Source of the DNA: Hyalella azteca
Lineage: Eukaryota; Arthropoda; Malacostraca; Amphipoda; Hyalellidae
Direction: 5' to 3'
Length of the DNA: 64,000 bases
Assembly: GCF_000764305.2 (NCBI RefSeq)
Contig: NW_025933061.1
Span: 1 to 64,000 of the forward strand
A program made the translations under genes and the position numbers. The notes beneath the pieces are model-generated. The model was given only the letters and a program-made list of their open reading frames with translations, made no database searches and was not told where the DNA came from. Below are positions 54,908 through 64,000 of this stretch, piece by piece (position 1 is the stretch's first letter; every line of letters begins with the position of its first letter).

Positions 54908-54958
54908 GTCCGTTCGTCCATCCGTCCGTCCGTCCGTCTGTCCGTCTGTCCGTCCGTG
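54908..54958. repeat. (CCGT)n microsatellite
   Basis: About twelve CCGT-type tetranucleotides with interspersed CTGT and CCAT units, preceded by GGCGCTATTATGCTCGCCAT. Confidence 0.95.
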
Positions 54959-55150
54959 ACTTCACGTTTTCGTTGACGGGAAAATGCGCTCTCTGTCACT
55001 CACTGCAGTGAGTACTGAGCTATATTTTTTACTGTTGAGCAAGGAACAGCAATTAGGCTCGATGTTTATTATAATATAATTTTGCGAGGAGTTACGACGA
55101 GTTGACATCCATGTTACTAACAAGCGACAATAAAACTCTGATATATAAGA

Positions 55151-55242
55151 TTGAGAGAGAAAAATTGAGAGAGAAAAATTATTGAGAGAGAAAAATTTAG
55201 TATTGAGAGAGAAAAAAAAGAGTATTGAGAGAGAAAAATTAT
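55151..55242. repeat. GAGAGAGAAAAATT tandem repeat
   Basis: Five copies of TTGAGAGAGAAAAATT with variable spacers. A long minus-strand frame (54962-55429) runs through it as NFSLS repeats. I consider that frame fortuitous. Confidence 0.9.
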
Positions 55243-55489
55243 TAATTGGTACGAAAAATAGTTTTATTAATATAACAGTGCATGGCAGTCTTTCAACGAG
55301 CGGCCATATATGAGTACCAGCCACATTCATATACATTGAATCAACTGTATGTAGATTCTCCATCATACGAATGCTGCGTCCATGGACAGAAACGCGACAA
55401 CGACAAGAAGAATCAAAGACTCGAGTCATTCGATGGACGAAACTAATTTCGTCTATTTGCTACCGGGCCATTTTTTTTATTTATTTGAG

Positions 55490-55597
55490 GTCTGGCCAAA
55501 GGCGACATATCGATGCGCCATCAGAGGTGAAGATCCGTGCATGGCTGATGATGAGTTCGTAGAAATGACATCGGCGCTGTCTATATACGAGCCTTGA
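55490..55597 (+). CDS. Candidate terminal exon
   Basis: The acceptor CCATTTTTTTTATTTATTTGAG ends at 55489 (core shown). In phase 0 the frame codes 35 residues, VWPKATYRCAIRGEDPCMAD then DEFVEMTSALSIYEP, to TGA at 55595. It is acidic, balanced and GC-richer than its flanks. If not spliced, the same frame opens at an ATG at 55382. The family is not recognised and no upstream partner was found. Confidence 0.37.
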   Translation, partial: VWPKATYRCAIRGEDPCMADDEFVEMTSALSIYEP

Positions 55598-55617
55598 TTT
55601 AAATCTAAGCCAACGAT

Positions 55618-55745
55618 GTTCGTTGATGCCTCATCTATGTTCCATCGATGCCCATCTATGTTCCATTGATGCCCATCCATGTTCCTTCGATGCCCCATCT
55701 TTGCTCCATCGATGTCCATCCATGTTCCATCGATGCCCATCTATG
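55618..55745. repeat. 21-base minisatellite
   Basis: Six copies of a unit near CGATGCCCATCTATGTTCCA + T, with changes and one extra base. The minus strand is open across it (HRWNIDG/MDGHQWN-type repeats) because the period is a multiple of three. Confidence 0.93.
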
Positions 55746-57143
55746 TCTTGTAGAATTACCCAAATTTATTGCTTTATTTGTGACGAATAAGCCTCGAAAG
55801 ATGATGCCATCGTGATCCTAGCTGCTTTCAAGTGAATTATGATTGCGGTAACTCGTTAAAGTATTTTTTTAGAATAAAGTTTCCGAGTTTGCCTCGCACT
55901 CTGAGCAGAACTGGAAGCTGTCGAGACGTCATCCCGTAAGTTATTATCTCGTAACAAGTCGGAGGTTGCCTGCCAGATCCAACATCTGACTTTTAATGTC
56001 TCGAATTATGAAGAAAAATATATACAAGTAAAAACCTCGTCAATCATATTATTAAATGTTTCTTTAATTAAGTTTGGAAATTGTTTGATAACACTAAACC
56101 ATTGCAATTTCCAACAACGTTAATTTTCAACGCCTGTTTCATATTTATTCGCTATGTTTTTAACTAGACTTTTCGCCAATGACTATTTCGGAGTTCGCCC
56201 TCGAATTGCGGTATGCGCGAATTAATTTTAGTGCACAGGAAAACTAATCTGGATTTTGCGGGCACTGGCTCATTATCTCTGTGAACTGCCGAGGGCGCCG
56301 CGATATCGCGTGCTTTGAAATTCATTTATTTGAGTCATCCATCTTCATGAAATATGAATATCTCCCAAATTATGTGCACGTGTATTGCATTAAAATTCCC
56401 CTGAATAATCGCTCAAATATTTTTCATTAATTAAGCAGAATGTAAAGAATCGTGAAAAAATGTGCAGTGCATTTATCATAACAATATCTTGTAGAATTTA
56501 TTGCTTATGTTACTAGCATGCCTGACGAATATAACCAAAAATTCAAACTGTCGTAAGCTAACACAATTAAGCGTTTAGAAGTCTTAAAAACAAAATCTGT
56601 TAACTACCTTTACTAGTTAATAAAAATTTTATGCACTGAATCTGCAGCATTAATTTTTTGAGATGGATCGTCATTTGTTCATCGATGCAACTTGAAAGGA
56701 TGGCTTTCCACTCAAGTTACCACTCAACAAACAAATAATACTTACTTGATAAAATATTGGGATATTTCTCGCTTTGAAACTGCATCCTTAAAAACACAGT
56801 AATTACACAGTTTTGTATTTATAGTTAAAATATAGGCGTTACACATAGATTCTCAATACCCGTATTTCCTCCGATGAATTTCCTTTGGATAAATTACGTA
56901 AATTTCATCGTGTCAAAAATTGGTGGGAAAATGTCCACCGAAGGACCGCCGTTAGCTCTGGCATTTGGTCTACCGGTTCGCGGGCGCGCGCTAAATTGAG
57001 GAACCGTGAGCACAATTTGTTTTAGACGGGCGATCTGAAATCGCATTCACTTCGTTTATTGATAAGCCCGCTTCATGGTAAATTCTTTCTGATGTTTTGA
57101 AACAATGGAAGTGTATCTGACGGTGATTAATTTATTCCTCCAG
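55746..57143. other. AT-rich spacer
   Basis: No supported feature. A GC-rich word, GGTTCGCGGGCGCGCGCTAA, near 56973 stands out. Confidence 0.4.
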
Positions 57144-57378
57144 ATTCACTAGATGAATAGAGCGTTCACAGGTAAGTGATGCATCAATTATTGCAGCATC
57201 ACATAATTTTATTATTCTTCATTAAAATGTAGGAACCAAAATTGTTAACGATCGTATCTTTTGCTATTTCATGTCATTTCGTGAGACCAAAAAATTCTAA
57301 ATTAAATTAGTTTTTTTTTCTCTAGCTGAATGCAATTTTTTATTGGAAATGGCAGAATACTTAAAAAAATTCGCGTAA
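57144..57378 (+). CDS. Spliced micropeptide candidate (23 residues)
   Basis: Exon 57144-57171 lies between a good acceptor (GGTGATTAATTTATTCCTCCAG, core) and a perfect donor (CACAG/GTAAGT). It contains an ATG at 57153. All three frames are closed by stops before that ATG, so if translated it must start here. The 154-base intron ends in TTTTTTTTTCTCTAG. The next exon (57326) enters in the required phase 1 and codes to TAA at 57376. The product is MNRAFTAECNFLLEMAEYLK then KFA, a possible amphipathic helix. It could be a functional micropeptide or an upstream frame in the 5' UTR of a longer gene whose later exons I did not find. Confidence 0.42.
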
Positions 57379-57484
57379 TCTATATTATACTAAAAATACT
57401 TCAGAATACTTCACACAATCTATCATATTGTAAAGCTCCTACTCCTAACGTGAACGTCACTTACAAGTTTATCGCAGCTCTCAC

Positions 57485-57729
57485 TTGAAGGATGAGGTTA
57501 CACTGAAGGGACGCCTGTTGCCCAGCTTATCCCACTTGGCGGGCGGCTTGTCAGGATATTTCAGCTCAACACTTCCTGGCAGCTCTTCCCTGAGGCGCCT
57601 GGCGAGGCGCAGGAGAGCCTGGCGAGGCGTAGGAGAGCCTGGCGAGGCGCAGGAGAGCCTGGCGAGGCGCAGGAGAGCCTGGTGAGGCGCAGGAGAGCCT
57701 ATTGAGGCGCAGGCTCCGGGCATGGCCAT
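57485..57729 (-). CDS. Repeat-containing protein, candidate exon
   Basis: On the minus strand an ATG at 57729 (MAMPGACASIGSPAPHQALL...) opens a frame. It first covers a 20-base repeat, which translates as a 20-residue periodic LLRLARLSCASPG-type stretch. It then enters a clearly protein-like C-terminal part (LREELPGSVELKYPDKPPAK then WDKLGNRRPFSVTSSF). The apparent stop TGA (57481) overlaps a donor, TTCAA/GTGAGA, so the exon probably continues to a following exon in phase 2. The start may instead be an acceptor in GCCACCACAAG. No family recognised. Confidence 0.48.
57591..57713. repeat. 20-base minisatellite inside a coding exon
   Basis: Six units near GGCGAGGCGCAGGAGAGCCT. Because 20 is not a multiple of three, three units (60 bases) return to the same frame, so the coded repeat is 20 residues long. 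Confidence 0.95.
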
Positions 57730-58691
57730 GGCACTTGTGGTGGCGTAAGACGATGTGTAGAAAATTTTAAGATAAAATTTAAGAACTTGTTCTGGATCGA
57801 TGATCTAAATAGGTGGTAGCGTTATATTATAATGAAATTTCTTAAGAGCATTAAGCTAAAAACTTTTAATAGCATTCTAAAGTGATTCATTATTCTTTCA
57901 TTTATTTATTTGTAATCATTCGTGGCCTATAATGTGCTTTTTTAAATCGTAAAACTCCCTGCATGGATACTATCTCTATACTATATTTTTTCACCGTTTG
58001 AATTGATATTTCCAAGGAATTTTGAGTACAATTCGTAATTCTCAATACCGCAATTCATATGACGTGCAATTGGGGGAGTGAGGCAGCTGCCGTCGACATG
58101 GATTATTCAAATTTTGACTCATGCCACCCGACGCCAAAACCAAAGCCTGAAATAAAGATTCAATGGCCGATATTTACGAGACATCATTCGGGGTTTTGAC
58201 AGCCGCGCTTGGATTCGTTACAAAATCTACCCGTCAGGATATCGATAAATCTTAGAGACGTCTATTTTTCCACCCAGAAATACGGACGACAGATCATATG
58301 CGTTACGAAATTTTTTGTTTGGCTGAAATCTTTGAAATCTTTGAAAATACTTCCGATAAATTTCAAAGGTTTGTGATTCAAAGTTCTGTCTATTGATTTC
58401 ACCATTAGAGCCATGCATGAATCGGTTTCAATTGTGATTATAAATATTTAAAGAGTCTATAAGCAGGTAGTAAAAAAGTACGGATTTAAATCTGAAATTT
58501 TTGTATCATAGGTATATGCAGATACTTTTTGTGTACCCCGATCTTGTCCATAATTCAGTTTTGGAAAAGTCCGCTTTACTAAAATATGACTTTTGTAATT
58601 AAGCCGAAAAGCTTCCAGTTATTTTTCCTAGAGCAATTTCCACACTGTATTTATTTTCGGCGAAAAAATTCAATTTGTTTTAAAATTATTT
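57730..58691. other. Spacer with one open minus frame
   Basis: 58227-58418 on the minus strand codes MHGSNGEINRQNFESQTFEI, YRKYFQRFQRFQPNKKFRNA, then DLSSVFLGGKIDVSKIYRYPD, from an ATG at 58418. It is protein-like but has no promoter or splice support. A small protein or an exon is possible. Confidence 0.28.
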
Positions 58692-59664
58692 TCAAGTGAA
58701 TTTTGTTATTTTACACCATGGTTTCGTCTTCTTGATCTGTGGAACAATTTGTTGAAGAGTTATTGCAGCAACGTTGATACTGAGAAACCATTTTTCTTTT
58801 TCCTTTGGGGAGACGTGAATTTTTCGGTTGCTCGCTGTAAACAGTCAGATTCATGCACGTGTGCAGAAATTTTAGCATAAAATATTTGTTCCTAGACATC
58901 AACACTATTTGTCTAGAAAAACGATCAGCGTTTCTATTGATCGTTGTGATTCATTATAGATCCTACGTCAATGGTAACATCGAATTACCGTATAAGAAGT
59001 AGTTGGTTAAACCAATACCTATAGATAATGCTTGCAGTCGTGTAAATTTCAAAGTGATGGACGACAACTTCTTTCAGGATATAATCAACAAGCGAGCAAT
59101 TATTTTAATTTGAATTTTCATTCATTACTCCGAATTAAAATTGAACAGGTGATCGAATTAATTTATCTGTTGAATTCAATGCGCTCATTGTGTTTGGAGC
59201 AACCATCGCTAAGTCTTGCGCGCTAAAATAGTGTTTACATCCGAAGCTCATATGAAGTATTTTTTCTAATGTTTCAAAGAAAAGAGAATGGAAATAATAT
59301 CATTGTTAACAGTTAGGTTGTGACAATTTTAACATAACATTGAATTGCGTAACATTGTACATTTACGATTTCTAGTTTTCACCGCTTTAACTAAAACTGC
59401 GATTTTAACCTATATTCATATTCTAAAAGTAGCTGTTTGATGAACATCTCTGCGCAAATCACTTACCGATCGAGGTACACTTCATTCTAACATCAAGTAT
59501 GAAAACCCTGTTTATAATTAACAGCTTACGGTCTTTAATGCTTGCTGGAAGTCGGCCTTTGAATTCCAAACAATCGCCGGCATTAGTCGGTTGCCGAGGA
59601 CCACTTAGAATCGCTGTTGTTTGGAGATAAAACGTGGCAAGTATGAGTCTAGAAATTAAACTCG
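58692..59664 (-). CDS. Two-exon gene segment, possible PH-like domain
   Basis: Exon 59467-59664 (acceptor CCGTGTGCTGTCTTGCAG, donor GATCG/GTAAGT) codes 65 residues: SLISRLILATFYLQTTAILS, then GPRQPTNAGDCLEFKGRLPA and SIKDRKLLIINRVFILDVRM. Exon 58692-58834 follows TGACTGTTTACAG after a 632-base intron, enters in the required phase 1 and codes SNRKIHVSPKEKEKWFLSIN then VAAITLQQIVPQIKKTKPWC to TGA at 58692. Donor-like sites near the end could extend the gene. A run of beta-type strands followed by EKEKWFLSI recalls the last strand and C-terminal helix (with its conserved Trp) of PH domains. This is an inference from a short pattern. An upstream exon ending at 60652 (CCCACTG/GTAAGC, phase 1) would fit. 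Confidence 0.5.
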
Positions 59665-60893
59665 CTGCAAGACAGCACACGGTTGAGGAAGCATCTTATT
59701 ACGTCTTAAAAAAGGGCTCATGAGATTCATATAGTAGGACGGGCTTACGAAAATACTTTTGAGATTTTTTTCTCTCGGCGAAGGAGTGTTAATTTTCCCC
59801 GTTTCCAAACATTATATTTTAATTAGTATTTTTTTTACAGCAGACACGCTGTCACTTTCGCTTTTTTATTTATTTTATCATACTTACTTTCTATCAGACA
59901 AAGTTTCGTTGTTTTATTCATAAACTTTGCTGTCTGTTATAAGACTTATATCTTTAGTGAACCTTTCTTTAGTGGAGGTTGCAAACGAGCCACGTGTGAA
60001 TAATTCCAGCTCGTAGGATTGTCGGAAGCTCTTAAGTGTTCATGTCTGCCATAAGCACGCGCTGAGTAACATATAAACGCAAGAATAAGAACAACTTTTT
60101 ATGGGTACTGGGAATGTTTACGGGCTGCTTAGAAATTTTTACATTATCTTCTGTAATTTAGGAATGAATTGTTTATGATTTTATTGGTAAAAAATTTGAA
60201 TCGGAAGTAAAATGATATTGTGAACTCCAAGTTTCATTATTTGAAGACGACTAAGCTCAAGAACTTGGCTTGGTGATTAATAAGATCAAAGAAAAATGTT
60301 ATAAAGGCAGAATTTTTGTTATTTCTAATACGCAACAAAGATGATTTTTCTCAAGCTAGTAATATTTGTATCAAGTGAAATATTTGTCAATATCTCTCTT
60401 TAGAAAAGAAAGATATTTTTTCAAGGTTTGGAAATCGGAAATAAATTTGTTTATTGAAAGGGAAAAAATTTAAAAGAGTGGCATTTGAATCAGGTCATTG
60501 ACGAATGAACATAATATTTTCAATAAAAAATTGAAAATTTTCGGATATTCCTGTTGTTTCCCGTTCCGCCGAGGTTCATATGCAAGTCCAGTCTTTTGTT
60601 CCGTTCCTAAAGCAGATTTTGATGCGATAACCGTTATGATTTTTAGCTTACCAGTGGGATAGAATGCTTCATTTTCACTAATTAATTGCAATATTTTAAG
60701 TGACGCAAATGATTATTTTTATTATTTTCATAATAAACGCGCTCGTGTCGTCAATGTTTCAGTAATTTCTTCTGTACAGATATTTGGTTTGTTGATGTGG
60801 TCTCGTTAATTTTTCCTTGCATAGGCCAGTGTAATTCAACAGAACTACCAATTTGATTTTTTAAAGACTCAAGTTAGAATGAAATCAAAAAAT
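59665..60893. other. AT-rich spacer
   Basis: Apart from the possible exon end at 60652 (frame KILQLISENEAFYPT, minus strand), I see nothing I can support. Confidence 0.35.
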
Positions 60894-60899
60894 TTTATT
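60894..60899 (-). terminator. AATAAA polyadenylation signal (minus strand)
   Basis: AATAAA on the minus strand in the context CCAGTCAATAAAATTT, about 260 bases after the stop codon at 61158. Confidence 0.5.
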
Positions 60900-61157
60900 G
60901 ACTGGAAGTGGGTGGAGAGCGTTTCTGCATAAATGACAATGAATGTTCGAAATTGTTTAAATTCCCTTGCTTGAGCTGTTTTCGCAGGCATATAATACTG
61001 GATTTGCTGGTGATGGTCTCAGTTTGCAGAAAGTTTGGTTCAAAATGAGAACAGCTCGAGTGAGTTGAAAATATATATAGATAATTCATAGATAGTTCCA
61101 TCGAACAAATAGTTTTGAAATTCAAATGCAATGTTGAATTTTTCAAACTTGTTTTTG

Positions 61158-63944
61158 TCATCTAGGGGCCTTGCACTCATGAGATACAGAACACATTGTC
61201 TGAGCAGGCAGCGATCCTGATGCGGGATCAACTTCTGAGTCTTTCTCCATCATGTCAGTTTTTTGGGGAGCGTTGTGCACTTCACAATACCAAGCAACTT
61301 TTTCCATTCTTTCATTTGAGCCTGGCTTAGACGTCGATATCTTTTTTTCACCACTGACGTTGAGAAAAGGAGCCAATTCATTTGACTTGCGACTCAGAGA
61401 TGAAAAGTACGGCCGTTTGATATTATCAGGAGTGGAGTCTGAAGTACATGACTGGAGCAGCGGCCATGGAGTCTCGGAGCAGATGGATTCCACTCCATCT
61501 GGAACAATGCAGACGAAGGGAAAGGTGATTCATTTCAAGAGAAACATTGAGATCTCAATTTGATGAAGTATTTCCTGAAACAAAGGTTACTTCGGGCTCA
61601 AAATTGTCATGCGCTGTAAATAATCACAAACTCGATTGTAGAGAAGTAATTACTGAAAACATATTTTTAATCATGAAGGCAGCATTCACTATACCCAGCG
61701 TTTATCTCTTAAAAGTTATTTTCTGCAATGGGTGGGAAAGTTTCAATAAATTTTTCAGTCATGAAACCGCACAAAAAAAAATTAATAATTATTACGCAAA
61801 GAAAATTTAAATTCCATCTCTAATAGAATCAGAATAAACAGCAGATATTGAACATGCTGTAGATTAACGGTACGTTAGTAGAGGAAAGTCGGACTTAGTA
61901 AATGTATACCTAATACGCGATGGGCTCAACCGCGCATGCATGCTTCTGTACATTGGAGAATATAAGTTCGCGCTTGAAACAGGTTCGTTGACAGAGAAAA
62001 GTCTGAGTTTCTTCTGAAAATAGGTTATTGATTGAGTATAATATCAGTTAAGGCTTAAAACGGGTCCGGTCGAGTGAAACACTGGGGTCAACTTATTGCT
62101 ATCAAAGAGTAGTTTGAAAAAATTTGCAGAAATTAATTAACCAAGCGATTATTTGTCTAGAGTATTATTATATTAAGATGGACACAGATAACAAATAGAA
62201 AATTGTGTAATCATTTATCAATTTTCTCTATGAAAGGCAGTTCGGAAAATAAACTTTGATTTTCGAATGGTCCCTTGATTTTGTATTCATTACATCGGCG
62301 AAATTTCAGGCGCTTGGTTTTATATCAAATAATTTATTTTATTTTAAGAAATAACAACTATGCAAGGATTGTTTCATTCTCGTCAATAGAAAATTGAAAT
62401 CAGATGAGATATCCATGAAATGAATTGCAAAACACTGTAAGGAATTAATTTTAAATGGATCCCAAGTTAACGTAACAACTTTTATTGGTGATGTACATAT
62501 CATGAGTTCATGCGCTGAGAGGAAATAGCTTTCCATTGTACTGTTTTTTTTCGGAATAAGATATATATTTTTGAAGCAAATGCATCATCACAGGGAATTA
62601 TATTGTGGCGAATAAAATCGCTTTAATCTTTTGTTTTATTTGAAAATGCAGCCAAATGGGCGCAGCAATCTTTACTTATATTTGAATAATATGTAAGCGA
62701 GCTGTTCTGCAACGAATCTAATAAACAGAAATATGCGTATTAATGAAATAAATGCATCACAAGATATTCTGATGAAATGACGCGGTAACAGTTGTCAGTA
62801 TTCAATTGAATAAGTTGTCAAAATAAATCTCTCTTTTGAATTAGTCGGAAGGTTGAATTGAGTTTTTAGTATTTCCAAACCTGCTTTTCAAAAAAAATAA
62901 TTGCAAGCAAACAACACCGGTGATAGCAGCATTTTTTATGAAAACTTGGTTCTTCTTATTTACCGTTATAACCACTTACTTATAACATCTCGCAGTTTGA
63001 ATTTGTTGTGCTGGACCTGATCATCGTCTCTATAGCCTCGAGGCGCCATGAGCGTTAGAGCGCTCAGTGGCCCTGAATGGCCAGACTTCGTCACGTCCTC
63101 GCCTGATGCATGACACAAAAAAGCGGTCACGTGAAAATAGTTACAGTTCAATTGAGCCGCTTTCTCCAGAAAAAATTTGTCGTCAGATACATTAATCCTC
63201 CTTAATGCTAATCGAGTCAAAATGCATTGTAACTTGAGTTACCATCAGTAGACTATAGGGTCAATCTCTATACACCATCGACTACGGACATTTCAGGGTA
63301 AATATGCCATAGATTTTGCATCAAAATAACACTTATCAGCTTGGTTAAACCGTCTCTTAGGATTTGTAGGAGAACTTACCTGAGAGGTCGGGGTTGGAGC
63401 GCCCTAAGCAAGGCACGGCGTCGGGGTTGGAGCGCCCTAAGCAAGGCACGGCGTCGGGGTTGGAGCGCCCTAAGCAAGGCACGGCGTCGTGCTGGAGCGC
63501 GTGCAGCTCGCAGACGCTGGGCGCGAGTGTCGTGTGTGTGGCGGCGCTGGCCGTGTAGCGCACCTCGATGGCGTGGCCGGCTACTGAATTTATTCCTTCA
63601 CAAGAAAAGGATTCTTTGGATGATGAACTTTTCCTTTGCAGTCCTTCGGAGAGCGCTGCATTTTTCGAAGAAGATTTTGAAAATAATGTCATGTTTTTCA
63701 ACGATTCTTTAGGAAATTTCTTCTCGCTAGATGGCTCCTCTATGGCAATACTTTTCTTAGATTCTTTAGAAGGCACTTGGGAGTGGGTTGAGGAGTCTAT
63801 GATTGTTGCGGTTATGACTTGTTGATGTTTTTGTTGACTTGCTGCTCCGTCGACTGACGTTGTCTTGAGTTCGAGTTTCCGGCGCCTTAGAAAATAAGTT
63901 GATACTGCAATCGCCAGCAAACCTGTAGAAACAGCCAATTCGAC
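61158..63944 (-). CDS. Membrane-anchored Ser/Lys-rich protein, last three exons
   Basis: Three minus-strand exons with good splice sites and matching phases. Exon 1 (63380-63944) follows TTATCGTTAATATTTTTAAG and ends CTCTCAG/GTAAGT. It codes 188 residues: a membrane segment (VELAVSTGLLAIAVSTYF) followed at once by LRRRK, a long Ser/Lys/Glu-rich region (for example SSEKKFPKESLKN), and three exact copies of DAVPCLGRSNP. Exon 2 (62980-63102; acceptor CTTTTTTGTGTCATGCATCAG, donor ATAA/GTAAGT) codes EDVTKSGHSGPLSALTLMAP then RGYRDDDQVQHNKFKLRDVI. Exon 3 (to 61498; acceptor CCCTTCGTCTGCATTGTTCCAG) codes about 113 residues ending SVSHECKAPR, stop at 61158. A hydrophobic helix followed by a basic cluster is the usual form of a signal-anchor, for example in the ER or outer mitochondrial membrane. 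The first exon lies beyond the right edge. Visible length 342 residues. No family was recognised with confidence. Confidence 0.68.
61499..62979. other. Intron of the 61158-63944 gene
   Basis: AT-rich intron of 1481 bases with no exon-like segment or repeat that I can support. Confidence 0.45.
63387..63485. repeat. 33-base tandem repeat within coding exon
   Basis: Three identical copies of a 33-base unit (GTCGGGGTTGGAGCGCCCTA + AGCAAGGCACGGC). On the minus strand each codes DAVPCLGRSNP. Identity of all three copies at the DNA level points to recent expansion. Confidence 0.97.
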
Positions 63945-64000
63945 CTTAAAAATATTAACGATAAGCCACAGAAACGAAATAATTTTTAATTACTGAGTAA

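Noticed and set aside
54962..55429. A 155-codon minus-strand frame
   Set aside because: It runs through a GAGAGAGAAAAATT tandem repeat, is low-complexity (NFSLS runs) and has no promoter or splice support.
59078..59226. Plus-strand exon after CAACTTCTTTCAG
   Set aside because: It lies in the intron of the better supported minus-strand gene at 58692-59664 and is AT-rich.

Overview
The window looks like nuclear DNA from an invertebrate animal, most likely an arthropod. It is AT-rich. Genes are split by GT-AG introns, and promoters have TATA boxes. AATAAA polyadenylation signals follow several coding ends. Interspersed elements are of animal type: PIF/Harbinger-like and hAT-like MITEs and a tRNA-derived SINE. 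There are many mini- and microsatellites. One small gene encodes a secreted Gly/Tyr-rich peptide of a kind common in arthropods. I could not name a species, and no gene could be given an orthologue name with confidence.

Layout, left to right. 0-3.5 kb: a 21-base minisatellite, a candidate minus-strand exon and a complete small two-exon gene (TATA box to AATAAA). 3.6-6.5 kb and 10.8-15.3 kb: two copies of one long dispersed repeat. The second copy carries two Harbinger-like MITEs that the first lacks, so the first shows the empty sites. Between them (8.8-10.5 kb) lie a candidate terminal exon, the Gly/Tyr-rich secreted peptide gene and another candidate exon. 15.9-18.0 kb: a minus-strand promoter with first exon, and hAT-type element ends. 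19-30 kb: AT-rich sequence with scattered candidate exons, a secreted-peptide-like reading frame, a short AAA-ATPase-like scrap and a diverged relative of the hAT-like element. 30.4-33.6 kb: a plus-strand exon pair whose intron holds a 32-base minisatellite, then two minus-strand exon sets with matching phases. 34.4-38.2 kb: two signal-peptide-like exons and a direct duplication of about 705 bases that carries TATA boxes. 41.8-47.2 kb: a plus-strand terminal exon, a SINE, convergent gene ends, satellites and a cluster of minus-strand exons including a Cys-rich one. 49-57.4 kb: isolated candidate exons and a spliced 23-residue micropeptide candidate. 57.5-63.9 kb: minus-strand genes, the best being a three-exon gene for a membrane-anchored Ser-rich protein with three copies of an 11-residue repeat; it runs off the right end.

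Most coding calls rest on three things: an open frame, good splice signals and agreement of intron phase between neighbouring exons. Single exons without a partner are given low scores because AT-rich DNA produces such patterns by chance. I saw no sign of an operon, CRISPR array, virus or toxin gene. I found no convincing previously undescribed system. The best leads are the micropeptide, the Gly/Tyr gene with its broken repeat array and MITE connection, and the uncharacterised multi-exon genes.
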